DNA from: Croceicoccus gelatinilyticus
GTDB taxonomy: Bacteria; Pseudomonadota; Alphaproteobacteria; Sphingomonadales; Sphingomonadaceae
Length of the DNA stretch: 64,000 nucleotides
Assembly: GCF_018398395.1 (NCBI RefSeq)
Contig: NZ_JAHCBF010000004.1
Coordinates: 186,001 to 250,000, forward strand
Reading direction: 5' to 3'
Shown here: positions 36,195 to 46,606 of the stretch, piece after piece
Numbering within the stretch: position 1 is the first letter of the stretch
Layout: each line of letters starts with the position of its first letter
Made by a program: the position numbers and the translations under genes
The notes under the pieces: generated by a model
What the model saw: the letters and a program-made list of their open reading frames with translations, nothing else
What the model was told of the DNA's origin: nothing
Database searches by the model: none

Positions 36195-36637
36195 GCGACC
36201 CCGTTGGCATTCGAGCCTGGCAAAGGCTGGATGCGCGGGTCACGACTTCGGGAGCGTTGGGCGCAGCGGATATCGCCGCGCTGGCGGACATGGGCGTGCG
36301 CCACGTGGTCAACCTCGCCATGCCCGACCATCCCGAGATCCTGCCCGACGAGGCGGATCTCTGCGCGCAGCATGGCATCGGCTTCACCGCCATTCCGATA
36401 CCGTTCGATTGCCCGACCGAGGATCATTACCAACGGTTCCGCGCGGCCATTTCGGGCGACGATCCGGTCCACGTGCATTGCGTGTTGAACTGGCGCGTAT
36501 CGGCGCTGTTCTATCGCAGCAATGTCGAGGACGGCATGGCGCCGGATCGGGCGCTCGCCCTGCTCAGACAGCAATGGGATCCGCGTGCGTCGGATAATCC
36601 CGCTGCCCCGGCTTGGGCCAGCCTGATCGGCTTTTAG
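36191..36637 (+). CDS. Protein tyrosine phosphatase-like protein with shortened P-loop
   Basis: A 148-residue protein with the fold signature of small PTP/DUF442 phosphatases: GALGAADIAALADMGVRHVVNL, then PVHVHCVLNWRVSALFYRS. The catalytic loop should be HCx5R; here Cys97 and Arg102 are separated by only four residues (HCVLNWR), so canonical phosphatase chemistry is doubtful. GTG 36191 overlaps the pgeF stop (GTGA). A conserved but non-canonical loop suggests a binding role or altered activity. Confidence 0.75.
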   Translation: MSDPVGIRAWQRLDARVTTSGALGAADIAALADMGVRHVVNLAMPDHPEILPDEADLCAQHGIGFTAIPIPFDCPTEDHYQRFRAAISGDDPVHVHCVLNWRVSALFYRSNVEDGMAPDRALALLRQQWDPRASDNPAAPAWASLIGF

Positions 36638-36642
36638 TGGGT

Positions 36643-36663
36643 GGCAGGGCGCAAGGCCCTGCC
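36643..36663. terminator. Hairpin between convergent genes
   Basis: GGCAGGGC (36643-36650) pairs perfectly with GCCCTGCC (36656-36663) around GCAAG. It lies between the stops of the phosphatase-like gene and the dienelactone hydrolase gene. There is no T tract on either side, so bidirectional termination is only probable. Confidence 0.5.
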
Positions 36664-36670
36664 TGCCCGA

Positions 36671-37567
36671 TCAGAGCGCCTTCAACATCGAGAGGAACAC
36701 GTCATAGGCGCGTTCCGCCTCCGCCTTGTCGTAGGCGGGCGAGTCCGGAACGGTCCAGCCGTGCCCGGCGGCATAGACGTCGACCACGCCTTGGGCCCCA
36801 GCCGCGTCCAGCGCCGCCTTCAGCGCGGTCTTGGCCTCGGGCTGTTTCGCGTCATCGTCCTCGGCAATACCGATCAGGTAGGTCGCGCTGTCGACGATCA
36901 TCTTGTTCGGGCTGGTCGGCGCATCGGTGACGAGGCCACCGCCATGCATGGATGCTGCGACTTTCACACGGTCGGGCGATCCGTGCGCGGCCCAGATTGT
37001 CCAAGATCCGGTCATGCAGTGCCCGCGCGTACCGACGCCCTTCGACGTATCGACCACGTCCTGCGCGTCGAGCCATGCGACAATGCTGGCGGTATCAGCC
37101 ATGACCGTGTCGGCGGAGAACTTCTCGCGGTAGGGGCCGACTTTCTGGAAGCCGTCGTTCTCCATGAAATCGGCGAAATCCTCGAACATCGCGTGGCCTT
37201 CGTCGCGCCAGTAGGGGTCGGGCACGATCACGGCAAAGCCTTCTGCGGCCAGCCGCTCGCCCATCGCCTTTGCGGCGGGGCGCACGCCCGCGATGTCGGG
37301 CCACATGATGACGGCGGGGTGGTTGCCGGCAGAGGGGTGGTAGAACCACGCGCTCATCGTACCGCTACCGGTCGGGACCTGTACTTCGTTGCCCAGCACG
37401 CCGCCGTTCGTGGCCGCGGCCATCGAGGCCTCGGCATCGGCGGCGGTGTCGGAGGTCGAGCAGGCGGACAGGATCGCTGCGCCCCCTGCTGCGCCCACGC
37501 CCGCGGCAAAGGTGCGGCGGTTCACGCCGCGGCGGGCGAATTCTGCAAGTTGCTGTTGATCACACAT
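36671..37567 (-). CDS. Tat-exported dienelactone hydrolase family lipoprotein
   Basis: A 298-residue alpha/beta hydrolase. The N-terminus has a twin-arginine motif (GVNRRTFAAGVGAAGG) leading to a lipobox-like AILSAC, so a Tat-exported lipoprotein is predicted. The hydrolase domain shows Cys as nucleophile in GTRGHCMTGSW (dienelactone hydrolase GxCxG), Asp in GIAEDDDAK and His in YAAGHGWTVPD. Substrate unknown. Single gene on the minus strand. Confidence 0.88.
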   Translation of the reverse strand: MCDQQQLAEFARRGVNRRTFAAGVGAAGGAAILSACSTSDTAADAEASMAAATNGGVLGNEVQVPTGSGTMSAWFYHPSAGNHPAVIMWPDIAGVRPAAKAMGERLAAEGFAVIVPDPYWRDEGHAMFEDFADFMENDGFQKVGPYREKFSADTVMADTASIVAWLDAQDVVDTSKGVGTRGHCMTGSWTIWAAHGSPDRVKVAASMHGGGLVTDAPTSPNKMIVDSATYLIGIAEDDDAKQPEAKTALKAALDAAGAQGVVDVYAAGHGWTVPDSPAYDKAEAERAYDVFLSMLKAL

Positions 37568-37651
37568 TAAATTTCGCTCCCAGCATAACGTCCGCCCATC
37601 CGGAGGCGGAGATTAGGAGCGTGGCGTCAGGGCGCAACCCCATGCGCCTAA

Positions 37652-38053
37652 TCAGCCGTCGTGAAAGTTCAGTTCGAGGAGAACATTGTCCGGATCGGTC
37701 AGGAACACCTGCTTCAGCCCGATGCCGGATACGCCCGACTGGCGATAGGCAATGCCCATCTCCTCCAGCCGCGCCACGAAATCGGCATGGCCCGCGCAGT
37801 TGAGCGCAACGTGATGGACCGCCCCCGTCGGCCCGCCGGGCTTGCTGTCCCGGTTCGCGGAATCGCGACGATCTTTCGAGACGAGGTGCAGCACGGGCCG
37901 CCCCTCACCATCGTGCATCCACTGGATCAGCGAGGGTTCAAGCGGTTCGGGCGGGTCGTGACGCGTCAGTCCCACGACCTCGGCATAGAACCGGGCCGAG
38001 CGTTCCAGATCGTTCGAGACGATATTGACGTGGTCGAGCGCTTTAACCTGCAT
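37652..38053 (-). CDS. VOC/glyoxalase-fold metalloprotein
   Basis: A 133-residue vicinal-oxygen-chelate protein with two half-domains (LDHVNIVSNDLERSARFYAEVVGL and VHHVALNCAGHADFVARLEEMG) and the terminal metal ligand in NVLLELNFHDG. Likely metal ligands are His8, a glutamate or His near residue 55, His80-81 and Glu129. It could be a glyoxalase, epimerase or dioxygenase; the sequence does not decide. It lies just downstream of the nitronate monooxygenase gene on the same strand (31-base gap), so co-transcription is likely. Confidence 0.85.
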   Translation of the reverse strand: MQVKALDHVNIVSNDLERSARFYAEVVGLTRHDPPEPLEPSLIQWMHDGEGRPVLHLVSKDRRDSANRDSKPGGPTGAVHHVALNCAGHADFVARLEEMGIAYRQSGVSGIGLKQVFLTDPDNVLLELNFHDG

Positions 38054-38084
38054 TGGCGCAGTGTGCCCGACCGTGCCCCGAAGC

Positions 38085-39095
38085 TCAACGCCGGTTAAGC
38101 GCAGCCTCGCTCTCGGCCATCAGCTCGGCGATGATGTCGGCGACAGGCTCTTCCTTCTTCACCATGCCGACCGACTGACCCGCCATCAGCGAGCCGTTCT
38201 CGATATCGCCGTCGATCACCGCGCGGCGCAGCGCGCCTGCCCAGTAATGCTCGATCTGGAGCTGCGCCTCGCCCATGTCGACATTGCCATCGTCGAGCAG
38301 CTGGGCGACTTCGCGCTGCTTGGCCGTGAACGCCTCGGTGCCCTTGTTCTTCAGCGCGCGGACCGGGATGACCGGCAGGCGCGGGTCGACCTGCACGCTG
38401 GCAACCGCATCGCGGGCACCGGCGCGGAAGAAGGCCTTCTTGAAGTCGGGATGCGCGATCGATTCGGTGGCACAGGCGAAGCGCGTGCCTAGCTGCACGC
38501 CCGCCGCGCCCATTTCGAGGTATCCGGCCATCGCCTCGCCGCGCCCGATGCCGCCGGCAACGAAGACGACATGGTCTTCGGCCAGTTCGGGCAGGAATTC
38601 CTGGGCCAGGACGCTGGTCGCGACGGGGCCGATGTGGCCGCCCGCTTCCATGCCCTCGATCACCATGGCGTCCGCGCCCGAACGCAGCAGCTTCTTCGCC
38701 AGCGCCAGCGTCGGCGCAAAGCAGATCACCTTGGCGCCCGCTTCCTTGATCTTGTCGACACTCCCCTTGGGCGGAAGGCCGCCAGCCAGCACGACATGGC
38801 CGACGCCGTGCTTCGCGCAGACATCGATCAGGTCCATGATCTGCGGGTGCATCGTGATGAGGTTCACGCCAAAGGGCTTGTCCGTAAGCTTCTTCGTCTC
38901 GGCAATCTCGTTGTCGAGAAGCTCGGGCGTCATCGCGCCGCAAGCGATCACGCCAAAGCCGCCCGCGTTGCTGATCGCGGAAACGAGGTTCCTCTCGGAC
39001 ACCCAGCTCATCGCACCGCACAGGATCGCGTGCTTCGAGCCGAGGAATTCCGCGCCGCGACGCATCAGGGCGTCGGTTTTCGTATAGGTCGTCAT
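38085..39095 (-). CDS. Nitronate monooxygenase (2-nitropropane dioxygenase/FabK-like)
   Basis: A 336-residue FMN TIM-barrel protein. The start region (GSKHAILCGAMSWVSERNLVSAISNAGGFG), EGMEAGGHIG with the catalytic-type His, VFVAGGIGRGEAMAGYLEMGAAGVQLGTRF (phosphate-binding loop) and the C-terminal region match nitronate monooxygenases, which detoxify propionate-3-nitronate. ATG 39095 is chosen because the extra 12 codons upstream are Pro/Gly-rich and non-conserved. It is divergent from katG, sharing a 232-bp intergenic region. Confidence 0.9.
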   Translation of the reverse strand: MTTYTKTDALMRRGAEFLGSKHAILCGAMSWVSERNLVSAISNAGGFGVIACGAMTPELLDNEIAETKKLTDKPFGVNLITMHPQIMDLIDVCAKHGVGHVVLAGGLPPKGSVDKIKEAGAKVICFAPTLALAKKLLRSGADAMVIEGMEAGGHIGPVATSVLAQEFLPELAEDHVVFVAGGIGRGEAMAGYLEMGAAGVQLGTRFACATESIAHPDFKKAFFRAGARDAVASVQVDPRLPVIPVRALKNKGTEAFTAKQREVAQLLDDGNVDMGEAQLQIEHYWAGALRRAVIDGDIENGSLMAGQSVGMVKKEEPVADIIAELMAESEAALNRR

Positions 39096-39239
39096 AGGCG
39101 GCGGATTAGTCCCACCTGCGCCCAGCGGCAAGAGGAACGGGCCGGATACCCCCGTGAAGCCGAGTCGCGCCGTTGACGGCCCTCATCGACTCGGCCTGCC
39201 CGCCACTGATCGCTTTTCCCAATGTTTCTGTGCAGGTTT

Positions 39240-39281
39240 GATCATTTCAGCCGATTGACCGGAACTGGTAATCTTCGATCA
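39240..39281. promoter_or_regulatory. Putative OxyR-type site upstream of katG
   Basis: GATCATTTCAGCCGATTGA (39240-39258), followed by GGTAATC and CGATCA (39276-39281), is nearly identical to a block upstream of ahpC (50453-50472, 18 of 20 positions with one gap). It begins 88 bases before the katG ATG and contains several half sites with about one helical-turn spacing, as LysR-type tetrameric regulators such as OxyR require. Confidence 0.65.
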
Positions 39282-39288
39282 GCATTAA

Positions 39289-41529
<2,241 letters not shown>

Positions 41530-41619
41530 GGCAGCAAAAGGAAGGCCAAAACTCCAGGGCGTTTGCGTTCCCCCCACAACGCGCAAGCGTCCACCCCCCA
41601 ACCAACGGAGACTAGGCCG

Positions 41620-41653
41620 CCCCCCGTGTTAACTCACGGGGGGTTCCTTTTTT
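41620..41653 (+). terminator. Strong rho-independent terminator after katG
   Basis: CCCCCCGTG (41620-41628) pairs with CACGGGGGG (41635-41643) around a 6-base loop, followed by TTCCTTTTTT. This is the clearest intrinsic terminator in the window. Confidence 0.93.
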
Positions 41654-41732
41654 GGGGCATTCACCAAGCTACCAAACCAATTCTTAACCATGGTCACCCC
41701 ATGCTTTCCCCATAAGGAAAGGGAGAGGGACA

Positions 41733-41903
41733 ATGGTCACTTTCTTCGTAATGGTTCTTGCCGCAGGTGCAGTGCTGTTGTGGGTACTGCCCGTATCGAA
41801 GGACCGTACAAAGCGCCTTGCCACACAAGTCGGCGGCGGCGCGCTGTTTACCGTCGGGGTTGCCGGCATCGTCATGAACCTGATGGGGCCAGCCGCCGCC
41901 TGA
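41733..41903 (+). CDS. Small membrane protein, 56 residues
   Basis: ATG 41733 is preceded by GGGAGAGGGACA, an excellent ribosome-binding site. The product begins MVTFFVMVLAAGAVLLWVLP, has a short basic loop (VSKDRTKRLATQ) and a second hydrophobic segment (ALFTVGVAGIVMNLMG), so two membrane helices in a hairpin with the loop in the cytoplasm are predicted. It lies after the katG terminator with about 80 bases of its own leader. I do not recognise a family; it is clearly coding by its ribosome-binding site, hydrophobic pattern and codon use. Confidence 0.75.
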   Translation: MVTFFVMVLAAGAVLLWVLPVSKDRTKRLATQVGGGALFTVGVAGIVMNLMGPAAA

Positions 41904-42053
41904 TCGCAGACCCGGTTCGGATCACCACAGGTTCGGATCGCAGCGCCGGTTTGCCATGTCAGACCGGCGGGCGATTCGCACGTTTCGCCGCACGGCAATG
42001 CTGCGCCAGGCGCAATCGCGCTTGACTGAGGCCGAGCATCGTCTAGTGGCGAT

Positions 42054-42076
42054 GAAATGTTATATCATACACGTAC
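42054..42076 (+). promoter_or_regulatory. Zur-like operator overlapping the start codon of the TonB receptor gene
   Basis: The left half GAAATGTTATA (42054-42064) equals the left half of the gammaproteobacterial Zur consensus; the right half is degenerate but keeps an ATGTTATATCAT palindrome core (42057-42068). The ATG start lies inside the site. A TTGACT about 30 bases upstream could be a -35 element giving a leaderless message. Zur represses zinc-uptake genes when zinc is ample. Confidence 0.6.
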
Positions 42077-44225
42077 GATCGCACTCGTTCTCGCTCTCGC
42101 CCCCATGTCCCTTGCCGCCCCTGCCCTTGCGCAGGATACCTCTTCACAGGACACGGTGGACGCTCCCTCCAGTGACGATTTCCATGACCCCATCGTCGTA
42201 ACCGCCAAGGGCATCGGCCGGATCGACTTTCTTGCCGGCACCTCGACCATTTCGGGCGAAGACCTGCAGCGCGAAATGGAAGGGCAGATCGGCGAAGTGC
42301 TCGAAGGCCTGCCCGGCGTGAGCGCATCGGGATTTGCGCCCGGTGCCTCGCGCCCGATCCTGCGCGGCTTTTCCGGCGATCGCGTCCGCGTGCTGGTCGA
42401 CGGCATCGGATCGATCGACGCATCAAACGCCTCTGCCGACCATGCCGTTTCGGTCGACCCGCTGACCGCGCAGCGGATCGAGGTCCTGCGCGGCCCCGCC
42501 ACCCTGCTTTACGGCAGCTCCGCCATCGGCGGCGCGGTCAACGTCATCGACAAGCGCATCCCGCGCCGCGTGCCCGATGAACCCATTCATGTCGATGCGC
42601 TCGCCGCACTCGACAGCGCGGCCAATGCGCGCGAGGCGGGTGCTTCGTTCGATGTTCCGCTCGGCAGCGGCTTCGTGCTTCATGCCGATGGCTCATGGCG
42701 CAAGACCGACGACCTCCATGTCGCAGGCAATATCCTGTCGGACCCGCTGCGCGCCGAAGTCCTTGTCGAAGCGGCAGAGGACGAAGGTGAAGATCCCGAA
42801 CACGCCGCCGAATTGCGTGAAGCGGCCAATATGCGCGGTGTCCTGCCCAACAGCGGGACCGAGACGAAATCGGCAGGCGCAGGCCTGGCCTGGATCGGCA
42901 ATCGCGCGCACATCGGCGCTTCGGTCTCGCTATACGACAGCAATTATGGCGTCCCGACCGCACCGGGCATGGAACACGCCCACGGCGAAGAGGAAGATCA
43001 CGCCGACGAACATGAAGATGATCATGCCGAGGAAGAGGGCCACGAGGAAGAAGAAGGCCCCGTCTCCATCGACCTGAAGCAGGTGCGCGCCGACTTTCGT
43101 GCCGGCCTGACCTTCGCTGACGGCCCCTTTGCCGAAGTGCACACGCGCTGGGGCTATAGCGATTACGATCACACCGAGATGGAAGGCGATGAAGTCGGCA
43201 CCCGCTTCTTCGTCGAAGGCGTCGAAGGCCGCGTCGAACTGGTCCAGCGCCAGCGCGGTACGTGGAACGGCACGATCGGGGCGCAGTATTTCCATCGCGA
43301 CATGGAAGCGATCGGCGCCGAAGCCTTCGTTCCGCCGAACAAGACCGAGCAATATGCTCTCTTCGCCTTGCAGGAAGTCGAGACCGGCCCCGTGACGGTC
43401 GAATTTGCAGGGCGTTTCGAACATGGCACCGCCAAGGCGTCCGACATCTCGCTCTCGCGCAGTTTCGATGCCGTGTCGGGCGCAATCGGCGCGTGGCACG
43501 AAACTGACGGCGGCATGCGCTTCGGCCTTAACGCCAGCCGCACTGCCCGCATCCCCACTGCCGAAGAACTCTTCGCCAACGGTCCCCACGTCGCGACCCA
43601 GCAGTTCGAGATCGGCGATCCCGACCTCGACCTTGAAACTGCGCTCGGCCTTGAAGGCTACGTGCGCGGGCGCGTGGCGGGCGTGGACCTGTCGCTGACC
43701 GGCTATGCCAGCTGGTTCGACGATTACGTCTATCTCGCCGCCACTCCCGATGAGGAGGACGGCCTGCCCATCTACGTCCAGCAGCAGCAGGACGCGGACT
43801 ACTACGGCTTTGAGGCCGAGGCTGATATTCCGCTGGGCCGCGCAGGCGGCTTTGCGATCTCTACCGAGTTGCAGGGTAGCTATACCCGGGCAACGCTCGC
43901 CGACGGGACTGCCGTCCCGCGGATCCCCCCACTCGCGCTGGGAGGTGCTCTCGTCGGCGAGTCAGACAGGCTCGATGCCCGTCTCGGGATCGAATGGAAC
44001 GCGTCGCAAAAGCGCGTGGCCGACTACGAGACCAAGACCGGCAGCTTCGCCATGGTCGATGCTTCGCTGGCGTGGAAACCGATGCGCGGTTCGGAGAATT
44101 TCACCGTCATCGCGGCGGTCGAAAACCTGTTCGACGCCGAAGGCCGCCGCCATGCCAGCTTCACCAAGGACTTTGTCCCGCTGGCAGGCCGGAACTTCAA
44201 ATTGAGCGCGCGCTTGAGCCTTTGA
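42057..44225 (+). CDS. TonB-dependent receptor, ZnuD-like zinc uptake
   Basis: A 722-residue outer-membrane receptor. Signal peptide MLYHTRTIALVLALAPMSLAAPALA, TonB box region DPIVVTAKG, plug domain (LEGLPGVSASGFAPGASRPILRGF, VEVLRGPATLLYGSSAIGGAVNVID-like block) and a 22-strand barrel ending in aromatic-like LSARLSL. An extracellular loop (about residues 303-330) is packed with His, Asp and Glu (HAHGEEEDHADEHEDDHAEE), as in ZnuD zinc receptors of Neisseria and Acinetobacter. No good Shine-Dalgarno precedes the ATG. Together with the Zur-like site this makes zinc the likely substrate, with other divalent metals possible. Confidence 0.88.
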   Translation: MLYHTRTIALVLALAPMSLAAPALAQDTSSQDTVDAPSSDDFHDPIVVTAKGIGRIDFLAGTSTISGEDLQREMEGQIGEVLEGLPGVSASGFAPGASRPILRGFSGDRVRVLVDGIGSIDASNASADHAVSVDPLTAQRIEVLRGPATLLYGSSAIGGAVNVIDKRIPRRVPDEPIHVDALAALDSAANAREAGASFDVPLGSGFVLHADGSWRKTDDLHVAGNILSDPLRAEVLVEAAEDEGEDPEHAAELREAANMRGVLPNSGTETKSAGAGLAWIGNRAHIGASVSLYDSNYGVPTAPGMEHAHGEEEDHADEHEDDHAEEEGHEEEEGPVSIDLKQVRADFRAGLTFADGPFAEVHTRWGYSDYDHTEMEGDEVGTRFFVEGVEGRVELVQRQRGTWNGTIGAQYFHRDMEAIGAEAFVPPNKTEQYALFALQEVETGPVTVEFAGRFEHGTAKASDISLSRSFDAVSGAIGAWHETDGGMRFGLNASRTARIPTAEELFANGPHVATQQFEIGDPDLDLETALGLEGYVRGRVAGVDLSLTGYASWFDDYVYLAATPDEEDGLPIYVQQQQDADYYGFEAEADIPLGRAGGFAISTELQGSYTRATLADGTAVPRIPPLALGGALVGESDRLDARLGIEWNASQKRVADYETKTGSFAMVDASLAWKPMRGSENFTVIAAVENLFDAEGRRHASFTKDFVPLAGRNFKLSARLSL

Positions 44226-44243
44226 GCCAAACCTGCGCATACT

Positions 44244-44272
44244 CCCCCCTGCGACCCGAGGCCGCAGGGGGG
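44244..44272 (+). promoter_or_regulatory. Hairpin that buries the ribosome-binding site of the next small gene
   Basis: CCCCCCTGCG (44244-44253) pairs perfectly with CGCAGGGGGG (44263-44272) around a 9-base loop. The G-run of the 3' arm is also the only Shine-Dalgarno for GTG 44279. There is no T tract. Formation of the 10-bp stem would end or weaken the receptor message and hide the initiation site of the 61-residue protein. Confidence 0.65.
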
Positions 44273-44278
44273 AATGAC

Positions 44279-44464
44279 GTGCTGGGAAAATCGCTGATGG
44301 CAGGGCTGGCGCTATGCGCGCTGCTGCTGGCCATCCATGTCGGGGGAATCCTCGACCTCGGCCACTTCGTCTTCGGCGTCGCATTGATGGCAATAGGCTT
44401 TGCCATCGGCATCATCTCAAACAATGCGACCGCCGGGAAAAGCGAGGAAGACCGGGCCGACTGA
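44279..44464 (+). CDS. Small membrane protein, 61 residues
   Basis: GTG start with a GGGGGGA ribosome-binding site 6 bases ahead. The product (MLGKSLMAGLALCALLLAIHVGG, then LDLGHFVFGVALMAIGFAIGIIS and an acidic tail SEEDRAD) has two membrane helices. It follows the zinc-type TonB receptor by 53 bases and may be on the same message. No family is recognised; a role with the receptor or in envelope homeostasis is a guess. Confidence 0.65.
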   Translation: MLGKSLMAGLALCALLLAIHVGGILDLGHFVFGVALMAIGFAIGIISNNATAGKSEEDRAD

Positions 44465-44487
44465 CGCGGTCCTCCCCATACCTTGGA

Positions 44488-45756
44488 TCAGGCCGCTTCG
44501 CTGTCCTCGTCGAGGCCGTAGGCGGTGTGCAGGATACGCACGGCCAGTTCGGTCTCGTCCTCGTCGATCAGGACAGAGACCTTGATCTCGGACGTGCTGA
44601 TCGCCTGGATGTTGATGCCGCGATCGGCCATCGCCTTGAACATGGTGGCTGCGATGCCGGCGTGGCTTCGCATGCCGACACCCACGATCGAGATCTTGGC
44701 GACCTTGGCGTCGGTGATGATCCGGTTGAAGCCGATTTCGCCCTTCTGCTCTTCGAGCAGCGCCTGCGTGCGCACGAGGTCCGCGCTGGGCACGGTGAAG
44801 GTCACGTCGGTTTCGCCCTTTTCGCGGCCGACGTTCTGGATGATCATGTCGACGTTGATGCTGGCAGCGGCCAGCGGGCCGAAGATCTGCGCCACGGCGC
44901 CCGGCTTGTCGGGCACGCGGGTCAAGATGACCTTCGCTTCGTTCTTGTCGGCGGCGATGCCGGTGATCAGCTGGCTTTCCATGTCTAGTCCTTCGAGCTC
45001 TTCATCGCTCACGATAAGGGTTCCGGGCAGGTCGTCGGCAAGCGGTGCATCGTCGTCCACGAACGAGGACAGGACCTGCACGCGCACGCCTTCCTTCATG
45101 GCGAGGCTAACCGAGCGGGTCTGCAGCACTTTCGATCCGACCGAGGCGAGTTCGAGCATTTCCTCGAACGTCACGGCCTTCAGCTTGCGAGCCTTGGCGA
45201 CGATGCGCGGGTCAGTTGTGTAGACGCCGTCGACGTCGGTGTAGATGTCGCAGCGGTCGGCCTTCACCGCCGCTGCCACGGCCACGGCGCTGGTGTCGCT
45301 GCCGCCACGGCCCAGCGTCGCGACGCGGCCATCTTCGCCGATGCCCTGGAAGCCCGGGATGACCGCGATCTCGCCCGCCTGCATCGATGCAATGACGGCA
45401 TCGGAATCGATGTCGCCGATGCGTGCCTTGGCATGGGCGTTGTCGGTGTGGATCGGCAACTGCCAGCCCAGCCACGAACGCGCCTTGCAGCCCAGCGCCT
45501 GCAGCGTGAGCGCAAGCAGGCCCGAGGTAATCTGTTCGCCCGCGGCGACGACAACGTCGTATTCCGCCGGATCGTAGAGCGGATTGGCTTCACGGCAGAA
45601 GTTCACGAGCCGGTCGGTCTCACCCGCCATGGCGGAAACGACCACCGCGACTTCGTGTCCGGCTGCCTGTTGGCGGCGCACGATGTTGGCGACGCGGCGA
45701 ATACGCTCCGTCCCTGCCATCGAGGTTCCGCCGAATTTCATAACGATGCGGGCCAA
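44488..45756 (-). CDS. lysC: Aspartate kinase
   Basis: A 422-residue kinase phosphorylating aspartate, first step to lysine, threonine and methionine. The catalytic domain begins IVMKFGGTSMAG and includes GRGGSDTSAVAVAAAV; two C-terminal ACT domains (residues about 265-420) mediate feedback inhibition. The start is a TTG at 45756 with AGGGG about 8 bases upstream, giving the family N-terminus MARIVMKFGG; ATG 45741 would remove the first beta strand. It is divergent from ubiG. Confidence 0.95.
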   Translation of the reverse strand: MARIVMKFGGTSMAGTERIRRVANIVRRQQAAGHEVAVVVSAMAGETDRLVNFCREANPLYDPAEYDVVVAAGEQITSGLLALTLQALGCKARSWLGWQLPIHTDNAHAKARIGDIDSDAVIASMQAGEIAVIPGFQGIGEDGRVATLGRGGSDTSAVAVAAAVKADRCDIYTDVDGVYTTDPRIVAKARKLKAVTFEEMLELASVGSKVLQTRSVSLAMKEGVRVQVLSSFVDDDAPLADDLPGTLIVSDEELEGLDMESQLITGIAADKNEAKVILTRVPDKPGAVAQIFGPLAAASINVDMIIQNVGREKGETDVTFTVPSADLVRTQALLEEQKGEIGFNRIITDAKVAKISIVGVGMRSHAGIAATMFKAMADRGINIQAISTSEIKVSVLIDEDETELAVRILHTAYGLDEDSEAA

Positions 45757-45810
45757 GGCCGCGTCCCCTTCGTTGTGGAATCGGTGTGAGCGCGCTGTTA
45801 GGGATAGGGC

Positions 45811-46560
45811 ATGACAAGCGCAACTGTATCAGGCGAAACCAGTTCGCCCACTATCCGCCCTGAGGAAGCCGCACACTTCGGAAAGCTCGCGGCGGAGTGG
45901 TGGGACCCCAAGGGTTCGTCGGCAATGCTGCACAAGCTGAACCCACTGCGCCTCGGCTTCATCCGCAGCGCAGTGGACATGCATTGGGGCACCGACGTGA
46001 CCACGCGCGCGCCGCTGGTGGGCAAGACCGCGCTCGACGTCGGGTGCGGTGCGGGGCTGCTTTGCGAGCCGCTGGCGCGCATAGGCGCGAAAGTCACCGG
46101 CGTCGATGCGGCGGCGGAAAACATCGCGGCGGCGCGCCATCATGCGGCCGGGATGCGGCTCGATATCGACTATTACGCGGGCGAGTTGTCGACTTTGCCT
46201 GCGGGAACCTTCGATCTCGTGACCTCGATGGAAGTGATCGAGCACGTGGCCGACAAGGCGGCCTTCGTGCGCGAACTGGTCGCGCGGCTTGCGCCGGGCG
46301 GGCTGATGATCCTCTCGACCCCCAACCGCACCGCGGCGTCGAAGCTGCTGCTCGTCGACGGGGCCGAGATGATCGGACAGGTTCCGCGCGGCACGCATAA
46401 CTGGGACGATTTCATCGTGCCCGAGGAGCTGGACGAACTGCTCGATGCAGCCGGGATGGAGATGGGCACGCCGCGCGGCATTGCTTTTACCGCGATGAAA
46501 GGTCTGCACCTCTCCGACGATCTCAAGCTCAACTACATCGTCACGGCAACGCGCCGGTAA
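45811..46560 (+). CDS. ubiG: Ubiquinone biosynthesis O-methyltransferase
   Basis: A 249-residue SAM-dependent methyltransferase. Motif I is ALDVGCGAGLLCEPLARIGAKVTGVD, the post-I region contains FDLVTSMEVIEHV and the N-terminus WWDPKGSSAMLHKLNPLRLGFIR is typical of UbiG. It carries out two O-methylations in ubiquinone synthesis. Divergent from lysC with a 54-base gap. The window also holds ubiB, so the quinone genes are dispersed. Confidence 0.96.
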   Translation: MTSATVSGETSSPTIRPEEAAHFGKLAAEWWDPKGSSAMLHKLNPLRLGFIRSAVDMHWGTDVTTRAPLVGKTALDVGCGAGLLCEPLARIGAKVTGVDAAAENIAAARHHAAGMRLDIDYYAGELSTLPAGTFDLVTSMEVIEHVADKAAFVRELVARLAPGGLMILSTPNRTAASKLLLVDGAEMIGQVPRGTHNWDDFIVPEELDELLDAAGMEMGTPRGIAFTAMKGLHLSDDLKLNYIVTATRR

Positions 46561-46606
46561 CCCTGGGGCGATAAGACCACCGCGAAGTTACGAGGGGGAC
46601 GACGCA

